DNA from: Pseudoalteromonas byunsanensis
GTDB lineage: Bacteria; Pseudomonadota; Gammaproteobacteria; Enterobacterales; Alteromonadaceae
DNA length: 64,000 bases
NCBI RefSeq assembly: GCF_001854475.1
Contig: NZ_MNAN01000034.1
Span: 62,001 to 126,000, forward strand
Direction of reading: 5' to 3'
The notes beneath the pieces were generated by a model. The model was not told the origin of the DNA. It saw only the letters and a program-made list of their open reading frames with translations, and did not search any database. Position numbers and translations under genes: made by a program. Positions within the stretch are counted from its first letter, which is position 1. Every line of letters starts with the position of its first letter. Shown here piece after piece: positions 48,113 to 57,606 of this stretch.

Positions 48113-50596
48113 CTATTGCATTGGCGACAAACGCCAAATCTCATCGCAATATTGTTGAATGGTTCGGTCACTGGAAAAACTTCCACTGGCCGCAGTATTT
48201 AATATGCTGATCCTCGTCCATGTTGACGGATCTAGATAGGTATCAGAGGCCTTTTGCTGCGCTTCGACATAACTTGCAAAGTCGTGTGCAACTAGCCATT
48301 GATCATTGGGGCTCCTAATTGCCTCAATGATGTCGTCAAAAATATTAGGCTCTAGTAAATTGAAATGGCCACTTTGCAGCAAGTTCATCACAGCGTTTAA
48401 ATTCGGGTCTTGGGCGATAAGATGATCAGGATTGTAGTGACTGCGAATGGCATCAGTCTGATCCGCATGGGCGCCAAATAAGAAGAAATTGTCTGCACCA
48501 ACATTGTCTCGAATTTCAATGTTGGCACCATCGAGTGTGCCGATTGTAATTGCACCATTCATCATGAACTTCATGTTGCCAGTTCCAGACGCTTCTTTAC
48601 CGGCTGTTGAGATCTGTTCAGATAGATCGGTAGCAGGACAAATCGCCTCCATGGCGGTCACGTTGTAATTTGGGAAAAACGCCACTCTTAAATAAGGCTT
48701 TGCTTTTTCATCACTGTTAATCACATTGGCGACGTTATTAATTAACTTAATGATCTTTTTCGCCATGTAATAACCTGGCGCAGCTTTACCACCGATGAGT
48801 ATACAGCGCGCAGCCATACCTTCCACATCACCTTTGAGTATACGGTCATAAAGATGGATAATATGCAGCACATTCAATAACTGGCGTTTATACTCGTGGA
48901 TCCGTTTCACCTGAACATCAAACATCATGTTTGCATCAAACTCCACGCCACAACGCTGTTTGACCAATTCACATAAATGCTGTTTGTTTGCCTTTTTGAC
49001 ATCTTGCCATTGCTGATGAAACTCAGCGTCGTCGTAATAACGACGTAGCTTTTCTATTTGACCAAAATCCGCGACCCATTGTGTACCAATTTTTGAGCTG
49101 ATAAGTTCGCTTAGTTTAGGGTTACAATGTGCAAGCCAGCGCCTAGGAGTAACTCCATTTGTCTTGTTATTAAACTTCTCAGGCCATAATTCATAGAACG
49201 TTTTAAATAAACCAGATTTAAGTAGTTCGGTATGCAAAGCCGCGACGCCGTTGACCGAGTAACTGCCCACAATTGCCAGGTATGCCATCCGGATCTGCGG
49301 TACATCACCTTCTTCTATCAAAGATAGTTCTCGCTGCTTGCTCACGTCACCAGGCCAATGCAGTGCAACTTGTGCAAGGAATCGCGCATTGATCTCATAA
49401 ATTATTTCTAACAGCCTTGGCAGTAGCTTTTGGAACAATGGCACTGACCACTTTTCCAACGCTTCAGGCAGTAAAGTATGGTTAGTGTAAGCCATGGTTT
49501 TTGTAGTGATCTGCCAAGCAGCATCCCAATCTAATTCATACACATCAACAAACAAGCGCATTAATTCGGCCACCGCAATACTTGGGTGAGTATCGTTTAG
49601 TTGAAACACTTGATACTGAGCAAAATCATTGAAATTAGCACCGTATCGCTCTACCCACTGAAGTAAAATATCTTGTAAGCTGGCACTGCAAAGAAAGTAT
49701 TGCTGACGTAAACGTAGCTCTTTACCATTTTCACTGGTGTCGTTTGGATAAAGCACCATAGTAATCTGCTCAGCAAGGTTTTTTCTGGCGACCGCTTCAG
49801 AGTAACTACCCGCGTTAAATTCAGATAAATCGAATTCGTCTGTTGCCTCTGACTTCCACAAGCGCAATGTGTTTACCACACCATTTTGGTAACCTGGAAT
49901 TGGAACATCATAGGGCACCGCGAGCACATCGTGAGTCTCAACCCATTGTCTGTGTTCACGTCCGCTGCGGTCACGGAACGTTTCAACATGACCAAAAAAT
50001 TTAACTCTTTGTGCCTGCTCTGGTGCGCTTAACTCCCAAGGATGACCTTCCCGTAACCAGTTGTCTGGCTGTTCAACCTGATGACCCTGTTCAATGGATT
50101 GGTTAAACATGCCGTATTCATAACGAATACCATATCCCACAACTGGCAACGCCAAACTAGCGCAACTATCCAAGAAACACGCAGCCAACCGACCTAAGCC
50201 ACCGTTACCCAAACCTGCGTCATGCTCAGCTTCGCCTACTCGTTCAAGCTCGGTACAATATTGTTGGAGTGCTTGTTGTGTTCCCTGCTGTAGATCCAAA
50301 TTTAACACCGCGTTGCCAAGCGCCCGCCCCATCAAAAACTCCAAAGAGAGGTAAGCTGCTTTGCGGGTTTTCTTTTCTTTCAAATACTGATTTGTTGCTC
50401 GGCACCTCGCGACCAGACGATCTCGTATAGTCAGCGCTAACGCGTGATATAAATAAAGTTGAGACTCGCCCACTTTATCCCTACCCAAGGTGTAATAGAA
50501 ATGACGCATTAAGTCGTCATTTAAAGTGCTTTCATCAAGTTTTGGTGCATCTTGCCAATGTTTCACTACGCACACGTTAGCGCTTTTTTTAGCCAT
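48113..50596 (-). CDS. glgP: Glycogen/alpha-glucan phosphorylase GlgP
   Basis: A PLP-dependent 827-aa GT35 enzyme that releases glucose 1-phosphate from glycogen. Visible features are ETHDVLAVPYDVPIPGY, NDTHPSIAVAELMR and the PLP-lysine segment KEASGTGNMKFMMNGA (Lys near residue 670). The start ATG overlaps the glgX stop by eight bases and has AAGGAAT upstream. Confidence 0.96.
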   Translation of the reverse strand: MAKKSANVCVVKHWQDAPKLDESTLNDDLMRHFYYTLGRDKVGESQLYLYHALALTIRDRLVARCRATNQYLKEKKTRKAAYLSLEFLMGRALGNAVLNLDLQQGTQQALQQYCTELERVGEAEHDAGLGNGGLGRLAACFLDSCASLALPVVGYGIRYEYGMFNQSIEQGHQVEQPDNWLREGHPWELSAPEQAQRVKFFGHVETFRDRSGREHRQWVETHDVLAVPYDVPIPGYQNGVVNTLRLWKSEATDEFDLSEFNAGSYSEAVARKNLAEQITMVLYPNDTSENGKELRLRQQYFLCSASLQDILLQWVERYGANFNDFAQYQVFQLNDTHPSIAVAELMRLFVDVYELDWDAAWQITTKTMAYTNHTLLPEALEKWSVPLFQKLLPRLLEIIYEINARFLAQVALHWPGDVSKQRELSLIEEGDVPQIRMAYLAIVGSYSVNGVAALHTELLKSGLFKTFYELWPEKFNNKTNGVTPRRWLAHCNPKLSELISSKIGTQWVADFGQIEKLRRYYDDAEFHQQWQDVKKANKQHLCELVKQRCGVEFDANMMFDVQVKRIHEYKRQLLNVLHIIHLYDRILKGDVEGMAARCILIGGKAAPGYYMAKKIIKLINNVANVINSDEKAKPYLRVAFFPNYNVTAMEAICPATDLSEQISTAGKEASGTGNMKFMMNGAITIGTLDGANIEIRDNVGADNFFLFGAHADQTDAIRSHYNPDHLIAQDPNLNAVMNLLQSGHFNLLEPNIFDDIIEAIRSPNDQWLVAHDFASYVEAQQKASDTYLDPSTWTRISILNTAASGSFSSDRTIQQYCDEIWRLSPMQ

Positions 50597-52634
50597 GTGT
50601 GATTCCTTCTTTTACTGATGTAAAAACCCAACTGGATTGGGGGGAAATTGCAACTGAATTTGTGACGGTTTTATCCGCTTTACAACTAGAAATAGCCAAC
50701 TGCCAGTGCTGACTAAACGGCGGCTCTGGCAAGGATAAATTTAAAAGATCAGTACTGGCATTGAGAATAATTAACAATGCCTGCTGCTGCTGTTTATCAA
50801 GCAATGTGTACACCAGCCAACGTCTTTGCGCCTCATGCCATTGCTCTGGGTTCATGGCTTCACCCAACTCATTTAACCAACGCACGGAAAAACGACTGTC
50901 GTTGGCATGTATATAAAAAGGGTGAGAAAACGCGCTAAATTGTCTACGCAATGCAACCAGCTCTTTAATAAAGAACGTCAAACTGTGGTTAAATTGAGAT
51001 GATTTCCACGCCAGCCAATTACTGCGGTTGTCTTGGCAATACGCATTATTGTTACCACCTTGAGAGTGTCCAAACTCACTGCCGGACGCAATCATAGGTA
51101 CTCCCTTTGATATAAATAGCGTCAATAACGCGTTTTTCTGCATTTGCAGACGAAGTGAGGTGATTTTTGGGTCGGTTGAAAATCCTTCTTGCCCACAATT
51201 CATCGAATGATTAGCGCTGTGTCCATCGCGATTTTGCTCACCGTTAGCCTCATTATGCTTGTATTCATAACTAACCCAATCAGCCAAGGTAAAGCCGTCG
51301 TGGCTAGTAACAAAGTTAACCGAGCTAAGCGGCCCACGCAGGTTATGCTCAAATAAATCATGAGAACCATGTACGCGCTTAGCAAGCTCAGGCAATACTC
51401 CTTGATCACCCCGCCAAAAGCGCCTTAACGTATCTCTATATTTATCGTTCCACTCGCGCCACGGAACAGGAAAAGCACCCAGCTGATAACCACCTGGACC
51501 AATGTCCCATGGTTCAGCAATTAACTTAACATCTTGTAGCACAGGGTCTTGAAGCACAGCTTGTAAAAAGGTGTGGCAGCGATTGAAGCCGTCTGCATTT
51601 CTGGCCAAAATAGAAGCCAAGTCAAATCTAAAACCATCAACACCCATCACTTCAACCCAGTACCGTAAACTATCCAGTACCAGTTGCAACGTATGGGGGT
51701 CATCAATATTTAAGGTATTACCGCAGCCTGTGTCGTTTATATAAACATCTGGGTGCTGGGCAACACTGCGATAGTACCCTTGATTATTCAGCCCCTTAAA
51801 CGACAGTACGGGTCCATCTACCCCTGCCTCAGCAGTGTGGTTGTAGACCACATCCAAAATGACTTCAATCCCTGCTTCGTGTAGACGCGTTACAGTCTCT
51901 TGAAACTCTCTAACATCACCATCTTTTAGGTAAGCCTTGTGGGGAGTAAAATAATTTAACGTGTTATAGCCCCAATAGTTAGTCAGTCCTTTGGTGGTAA
52001 GAAACTGTTCACTCACAAAAGCATGTACGGGTAATAACTCTAGGGTCGTCACGCCAAGAAATTGTAAGTGACTAATAAAAGAAGGGTCCGCCAATGCTGA
52101 AAACTTCCCCCTTTCTGACTCTGGTATTTCAGGATGTCTGAATGTAACACCTTTTACATGGCATTCGTAAATCACCGTTCTAGACCATGGAACTTTAGGT
52201 TTATTGCCTTCATACTTGGGCACATCAACCACTTTGGATTTAGGCATATCTATCGCATTGTCTAAATGACTCAGTGTGCCAACTGGCATATGGCAAAAAT
52301 GTCTTTCACTCCAGGTGAACTCTCCATGTAGGTCTTTTGCATAGGGGTCCAACAATAACTTATTAACATTAAACAACTTACCTTTTTGCGGATGGTAATC
52401 ACCATCAGCTCGGTAGCCATATAAGCATCCAGCGCTGAGAGGGGAGACAAATACACTCCATACTCCCCCTTCATGAAGATACATATTAATACGTGCTACT
52501 TCAGAATGACCGCTGTTATCAAATAAACACAAACTCAGCGATTTAGCTTGTGGCGCATAGACCGCAAAATTTACACCTTCATCAACCAATGTACTGCCAA
52601 GCGGGCGACAGCTGCCCCGTCTCGAATGCAACAT
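50589..52634 (-). CDS. glgX: Glycogen debranching enzyme GlgX
   Basis: A 681-aa GH13 debranching enzyme with an N-terminal CBM48 domain (about 10-110) and catalytic motifs GFRFDLASIL (nucleophile Asp), LIAEPWDIGPGGYQ (acid/base Glu) and FVTSHDGFT (transition-state Asp). It removes branches left by GlgP. It begins 3 bp after the glgB stop. Confidence 0.95.
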   Translation of the reverse strand: MLHSRRGSCRPLGSTLVDEGVNFAVYAPQAKSLSLCLFDNSGHSEVARINMYLHEGGVWSVFVSPLSAGCLYGYRADGDYHPQKGKLFNVNKLLLDPYAKDLHGEFTWSERHFCHMPVGTLSHLDNAIDMPKSKVVDVPKYEGNKPKVPWSRTVIYECHVKGVTFRHPEIPESERGKFSALADPSFISHLQFLGVTTLELLPVHAFVSEQFLTTKGLTNYWGYNTLNYFTPHKAYLKDGDVREFQETVTRLHEAGIEVILDVVYNHTAEAGVDGPVLSFKGLNNQGYYRSVAQHPDVYINDTGCGNTLNIDDPHTLQLVLDSLRYWVEVMGVDGFRFDLASILARNADGFNRCHTFLQAVLQDPVLQDVKLIAEPWDIGPGGYQLGAFPVPWREWNDKYRDTLRRFWRGDQGVLPELAKRVHGSHDLFEHNLRGPLSSVNFVTSHDGFTLADWVSYEYKHNEANGEQNRDGHSANHSMNCGQEGFSTDPKITSLRLQMQKNALLTLFISKGVPMIASGSEFGHSQGGNNNAYCQDNRSNWLAWKSSQFNHSLTFFIKELVALRRQFSAFSHPFYIHANDSRFSVRWLNELGEAMNPEQWHEAQRRWLVYTLLDKQQQQALLIILNASTDLLNLSLPEPPFSQHWQLAISSCKADKTVTNSVAISPQSSWVFTSVKEGITHG

Positions 52635-52637
52635 GGC

Positions 52638-54866
52638 TTACCCGGTTATCCAACGCAAATACACAGTTGCTAAAGCTGGAATACTTATTTCAATACTTTG
52701 TTCAAAACCATGGGCTGTTTGAGCCACAGTTTGAACCAGGTTTTGTTTACCACCAACCACATCAACACCTGAACCAAATAAGGCTTTATCATCTGTATTT
52801 AACACCACTTCGTACACACCCGCTCTGGGCACACCGATACGATATTGATGGAAAACTTGTGGGGTTAGGTGGCAAATGACTACCAATAGCTCTGTATTCT
52901 TTTTACCAAAGCGAGCAAAGCTAAATAGGCTTTGAGCGGCATTATCACAGTCTATCCACTGAAACCCTGCTGGGGTGTTGTCACATTCATATAACGCAGG
53001 CGTAGTGGTATAAATCTCATTGAGCTTTTTAACGGTTTTTTGAATGCCAGCATGTGATCCGTGGGACAATAAATTCCAATCCAAACTCTGGTTGTGATCC
53101 CACTCACTTCTCGGTGCTAACTCACTGCCCATAAACAACAGCTTTTTACCTGGATGCGCATACATAAACGCGAAATAGGCACGCAAATTTGCAAATTGTT
53201 GCCAATCATCGCCCGGCATTTTACTAAGCAATGAACCTTTACCATGTACTACTTCGTCATGACTTAATGGCAGAATATAGTTTTCAGAATAAGCATAGGC
53301 CATCGAAAATGTCATTTCATGATGGTGGTGCTGACGATAAATCGGATCTCGGCTCATGTAAGCTAAACTGTCGTTCATCCAGCCCATGTTCCATTTAAAA
53401 CCAAATCCTAGTCCATTGTTATCAACACTATTGGTCACACCTGGCCACGCTGTTGATTCTTCCGCTACCATCATGATGCTCTGATCTTTGCCATAACAAC
53501 GCTTGTTTACTTGCTGCAAACAGTCAATTGCGCCTAAATTCTCACGACCACCAAACTTATTAGCAATCCATTCACCATCTTTTCGACTGTAATCCAGATA
53601 AAGCATAGAGGCGACGGCATCAACCCGCAGCCCATCAATTTTGAACTCATCTAGCCAATACATGGCATTGGCGAGCAAGAAGCTTTTCACTTCAGGGCGG
53701 TCATAGTTATAAATGTAGGTATTCCAATCTGGGTGAAATCCTTGCCGTGAGTCCGCATGTTCAAATAAATGCGTACCATCGAATTTGTGTAGGCCATGAG
53801 GGTCTGATGGGAAATGACCGGGTACCCAGTCTATCAATATGCCAAGGTTCGCATCATGACAGCACTCTATAAAATAAACGAAATCTTCAAAGCTACCAAA
53901 GCGGCTTGTGGGCGCAAATAAACCGACTGGCTGATATCCCCACGAGCCATCAAACGGGTATTCGCTAATAGGCATAAGTTGGATATGTGTAAAGCCCATT
54001 TCGCTGACATATGGTATAAGGTCGTCCGCTAATTCTCGATAAGTCAGGTAACGATTCTGTTCCTCAGGGCGGCGCTTCCATGACCCCAAGTGCACCTCAT
54101 AAATACTCACAGGCGCACTAATATGATTTCGTTTGGCACGCGAAACTTGCTGCTCCTGCATAATAGGTTTGCGCTTAACGAGGGGCTGTAATACCGAAGC
54201 TGTACCGGGCGCTTGCTGCATTTTGAACGCAAATGGATCTGCTTTGTCTTGTACATTACCGTAATGATCGACAATGCTGTATTTGTAGCATTGATCGGCC
54301 TGTAATTCGGGTATAAAGATTTCCCACACTCCACTTGCAGGATGCAATCTCATAAAGTGCTCACAACGCTGCCAACAGTTGAAATCGCCAATTACCGAGA
54401 TGCTTTTAGCATTGGGTGCCCACACCGCAAAACGCACACCTTTCACCCCTTCATGTGTTACAAAATGCGCGCCCAAATGTTGGTAAGCATGCTCCAACGT
54501 ACCCTCATTGAACAGATAAAGTGTAGCCTCATCTAATTGACTACCAAAGCGGTAAACATCGTGCTTAATCTGTTTAGATTTACCGTAAAAAACACACAGT
54601 TTGTCTTGGTGAGAAAGACTAGATTTTGTCGTCGTCAACAGATACAGGTCACTATCTAAATATCGTTTTAAAGCATGCTCTTTGCCATTAAAACTAATAC
54701 TGACCGACGTCGCGCCCGGTAAGTAAACCCTTAGCTCATGCTCTTGTTCGGACACGGCATGAAGGCCTAAGAACGAAAAGGGATCTGAAAAGCAGCCACT
54801 TTGTAATGCACTTAGCTGCATTGAATAGTCTCTTATGGGCTTAGTTGTTGATACTACACTGTTCAT
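52638..54866 (-). CDS. glgB: 1,4-alpha-glucan branching enzyme GlgB
   Basis: A 742-aa GH13 enzyme that introduces alpha-1,6 branches. Two N-terminal beta domains, including CBM48 (about 125-220; VRFAVWAPNAKSISVIGDFN), precede the catalytic barrel with DGLRVDAVASML (nucleophile), MVAEESTAWPG (acid/base) and LPLSHDEVVHGKGS. The start overlaps the malQ stop as ATGA. Confidence 0.96.
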   Translation of the reverse strand: MNSVVSTTKPIRDYSMQLSALQSGCFSDPFSFLGLHAVSEQEHELRVYLPGATSVSISFNGKEHALKRYLDSDLYLLTTTKSSLSHQDKLCVFYGKSKQIKHDVYRFGSQLDEATLYLFNEGTLEHAYQHLGAHFVTHEGVKGVRFAVWAPNAKSISVIGDFNCWQRCEHFMRLHPASGVWEIFIPELQADQCYKYSIVDHYGNVQDKADPFAFKMQQAPGTASVLQPLVKRKPIMQEQQVSRAKRNHISAPVSIYEVHLGSWKRRPEEQNRYLTYRELADDLIPYVSEMGFTHIQLMPISEYPFDGSWGYQPVGLFAPTSRFGSFEDFVYFIECCHDANLGILIDWVPGHFPSDPHGLHKFDGTHLFEHADSRQGFHPDWNTYIYNYDRPEVKSFLLANAMYWLDEFKIDGLRVDAVASMLYLDYSRKDGEWIANKFGGRENLGAIDCLQQVNKRCYGKDQSIMMVAEESTAWPGVTNSVDNNGLGFGFKWNMGWMNDSLAYMSRDPIYRQHHHHEMTFSMAYAYSENYILPLSHDEVVHGKGSLLSKMPGDDWQQFANLRAYFAFMYAHPGKKLLFMGSELAPRSEWDHNQSLDWNLLSHGSHAGIQKTVKKLNEIYTTTPALYECDNTPAGFQWIDCDNAAQSLFSFARFGKKNTELLVVICHLTPQVFHQYRIGVPRAGVYEVVLNTDDKALFGSGVDVVGGKQNLVQTVAQTAHGFEQSIEISIPALATVYLRWITG

Positions 54867-56848
54867 ATTCCTTTCCTGCTTTGTGTTAAGGTGGTAATAA
54901 AATCGCCTTTGAGTTTGAATATTTCACTTACATTACTCGATAGCCTGCGCCGCCAATTAGGGTACTCTAAATAGGTTCCAGGAATGTTTACTGGCAGCGT
55001 TTGTTCATCCAGATCATCTAACTGCAAACACAGCATTTGAGCCCGAGAGCGTGACAGCGATAACATCAAGCTCTCATATATGGTCACCGCATCACTGTGC
55101 ACATCAAGATGAGATACGCCAGCATCAAATAACCAACTTAACAATTTACGCTTTTCGTTTTCACGCTTATGCTGCTCATTTTCAAGTTGGTTTGCTTCCA
55201 GTAATTTGTACTCAACGCGTAGTAATAAATCATCTCCTTGCCACCACCCGATAAAAGGCGGTACATCATGGTTTGCCACCATAAGCAGAGCTTGATGCCT
55301 CAACTTGCTTTGTGGAACAAACTCACCTTCATGGTCTTTTTCAAAGTAAAACAACACATTGCCTAGCATATTAGCTTCTTGCATTGCCGCTTTTATTTCA
55401 GACGGTACCACGCCAAGGTCTTCACCTATGATCAGGGTTTGCTGTAATTGTGATTCTATTTTGACCAGCGCCATTAAGTGTTCAAACGGGTAATACACAT
55501 AACAACCTTGTCTTTTGTCTTCTACCTCAAAACACCACCACAAACGGCGTATTGCCATCACATGATCGATACGAAGACCACCTACAGCGCTCATATTGCT
55601 GCGCAGTAACTGTTTAAAAAACTCGTACCTATGGCGCTTAATTTTTTGCGGATTGAGCGCGGGAAGTCCCCAGTCTTGGCCATTTTCAGCCCAAGGGTCT
55701 GGAGGTGCGCCGACATGGGCACCTTGTGCGTATAGACTTTTATTTGCCTGATACTCAAGACTCGTATCCCCACACCCAACAGCTAAATCACTGACAAGCC
55801 CTATGCGCATACCCATTTGCACCGCAAAGTGTTGGCAATCTTCTAATTGCTGCCACGCCAACCACTGCCAGTAAATTGCCTGCTCGTCTGCACCCAAAGC
55901 CTCAAGCGCAGTTGCAAACTCCTCTTGAAAGGCAGTGAACTGTTCGAGCCTTTGCGCTGATTGATTTTGTTCAAAATGCGTATAGAGTGCTCTAAGCAAG
56001 CCATATTTGTGCTCACTAACGATAGAGTAATCGATATACGTTTGTTGTTTTTGGTCTTTTAATCGCGATAACGACTGCTGATAAAGCGCTGATAATTCGT
56101 CGCTATTTAAAAAGTCGTCACACAATTCAACGGCAATGTATAAAGGATTGAGCAAGCTGCGGTGATTAGGGCTATAGGGGCTGACTCTGTGATGCTGATC
56201 ACTAAACAGCAGATGTAAAGGGTTCAGCAATATATAATCACACTGTGCTTTTGCACTATGTGAAATCAAGTCTTGCAAGTCTCCAAAATCACCTATTCCT
56301 AGGTTTCTATCACTGCGCAAAGTGTATAGCTGTATTGACAGGCCGACTACGTCTGAGCACAAAGGATTGTAGCATTGTGTTGGAACCGACCAAATTTGCG
56401 TCTCAAGTTGACCAAAAGGTAAGGACAATTGCGCGTCAAAATATCCAGTAATAATTGGCTCAACCTGATAGGCGACTTCAACATAGCGAACGCCTTCATG
56501 TCGATATTCACCGACTACCACCCCACTTGTCAGGTCAAACTGATACTCGTAGTTTAATGCCGCAACCCTCAAGCTAGCTTGCCCATTTATCTGATGATCG
56601 GGCAGCTTTAGTTTTAGCAGCATATCACGCTGTTCTATCAAACAGACTTCTTCTACAACACGCTGCCAAGGGGCTATATCCAGCTCAAAGTTAAGGTGTT
56701 CTATCAAAGCAGGATCCGCTGTATCTATACCACAACAACGTAACGCCTCGGCCCTGACACCTTGATCAAATACCACATGTTCACCAGTGTACTTCGTGTA
56801 GTCATAGCCAATGCCATGCAAATAATAAAGCTGAGATAACCCCTGCAT
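54863..56848 (-). CDS. malQ: 4-alpha-glucanotransferase MalQ (amylomaltase)
   Basis: A 661-aa GH77 disproportionating enzyme: it moves maltosyl and longer units between glucans. Family motifs are SPYSPNHRSLLNPLYIAV, GLRIDHVMAIRRLWW (nucleophile Asp), GEDLGVVP (acid/base Glu) and NHDVPPFIGWW. It works with GlgP to process short maltodextrins. It begins 8 bp after the small CBM48 gene. Confidence 0.94.
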   Translation of the reverse strand: MQGLSQLYYLHGIGYDYTKYTGEHVVFDQGVRAEALRCCGIDTADPALIEHLNFELDIAPWQRVVEEVCLIEQRDMLLKLKLPDHQINGQASLRVAALNYEYQFDLTSGVVVGEYRHEGVRYVEVAYQVEPIITGYFDAQLSLPFGQLETQIWSVPTQCYNPLCSDVVGLSIQLYTLRSDRNLGIGDFGDLQDLISHSAKAQCDYILLNPLHLLFSDQHHRVSPYSPNHRSLLNPLYIAVELCDDFLNSDELSALYQQSLSRLKDQKQQTYIDYSIVSEHKYGLLRALYTHFEQNQSAQRLEQFTAFQEEFATALEALGADEQAIYWQWLAWQQLEDCQHFAVQMGMRIGLVSDLAVGCGDTSLEYQANKSLYAQGAHVGAPPDPWAENGQDWGLPALNPQKIKRHRYEFFKQLLRSNMSAVGGLRIDHVMAIRRLWWCFEVEDKRQGCYVYYPFEHLMALVKIESQLQQTLIIGEDLGVVPSEIKAAMQEANMLGNVLFYFEKDHEGEFVPQSKLRHQALLMVANHDVPPFIGWWQGDDLLLRVEYKLLEANQLENEQHKRENEKRKLLSWLFDAGVSHLDVHSDAVTIYESLMLSLSRSRAQMLCLQLDDLDEQTLPVNIPGTYLEYPNWRRRLSSNVSEIFKLKGDFITTLTQSRKGI

Positions 56849-56856
56849 AGGTTCAG

Positions 56857-57159
56857 CTACACTAGTCGTTGGGTATTAACTACGCTGTTTTCTGTACCAA
56901 AACTATTTGGCACATAAGCATCCGCATGATGGTCGTTATCCCACTTAGTGCCATCTATTAGATATTTAAAATGATATTGTTTATCAACAGGCAGCCTCTT
57001 TTTTAATTTGAATGCCCCATCTTTTTTTACAAACTTCATTGCGAGTGGCTGCCAATCAGTAAACTCAGCAACGAGCTCTACTTTCTTAGCTTGAGGGTGT
57101 GAAAATTCAAAGGTGACTTCAGCTTCATCTTTAGTTTTAAAAAAGCGTTTGGTTAACAT
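56857..57159 (-). CDS. Stand-alone CBM48 (glycogen-binding) protein, isoamylase-N-like
   Basis: A 100-aa protein that is a single CBM48/AMPK-beta-like domain: VTFEFSHPQAKKVELVAEFTDW, MKFVKKDGAFKLKKRL, and YHFKYLIDGTKWDNDHHADAYVPNSFG, which carries the conserved YxYxVDG-like turn. No enzyme domain follows. It is the first gene of the glg operon. Start ATG 57159 has TTGGAG seven bases upstream; a longer frame from 57222 is rejected. It might recruit or tether operon enzymes to glycogen. Confidence 0.8.
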   Translation of the reverse strand: MLTKRFFKTKDEAEVTFEFSHPQAKKVELVAEFTDWQPLAMKFVKKDGAFKLKKRLPVDKQYHFKYLIDGTKWDNDHHADAYVPNSFGTENSVVNTQRLV

Positions 57160-57606
57160 AGCAGGCTCCAAATAAACCATTCTGATGGTAATTTTATCCT
57201 TGCCACAGTGCCGTGCCTTCAACTGCTTAACAATCGGAAACAGTGGTAGTCATACAAAGAGTAAACCAAATTAGTGTTTACGCTTTATGACAGTGCATTT
57301 TTGAAATGTTTTTGCACCTTTTTTGTGCAATACATATCGAATTGGCCTGTGTTTAAGGTTCAAAGTAGATAGAGCAAAACACACACCAATATTTCAAAGG
57401 TCAAGGTAAGGTGTACACTTATTTCTGTAAAGTGAATAAAATTAATACTAGTCTCAATGAGTTACGGAAAAACACCACAAATAATTTACATTTTTGCACC
57501 TAATTGAACAAAAAAGCATAAAGCCTTAAGTTGTCCATTTCCTTTCTATGCACAATACTTATACATTACCTTGCTTAGAAAGCAGCTATATGGACGTAAT
57601 TAAGTA
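57160..57606. other. Divergent control region between glg operon and GGDEF-EAL gene
   Basis: About 450 bp with no gene, AT-rich. An 11-nt direct repeat TTTTTGCACCT occurs at 57309-57319 and 57491-57501, and the inverse TGTGCA follows the first copy. Both operons must start here, but I cannot place promoters with confidence. No riboswitch or RNA gene is seen. Confidence 0.5.
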
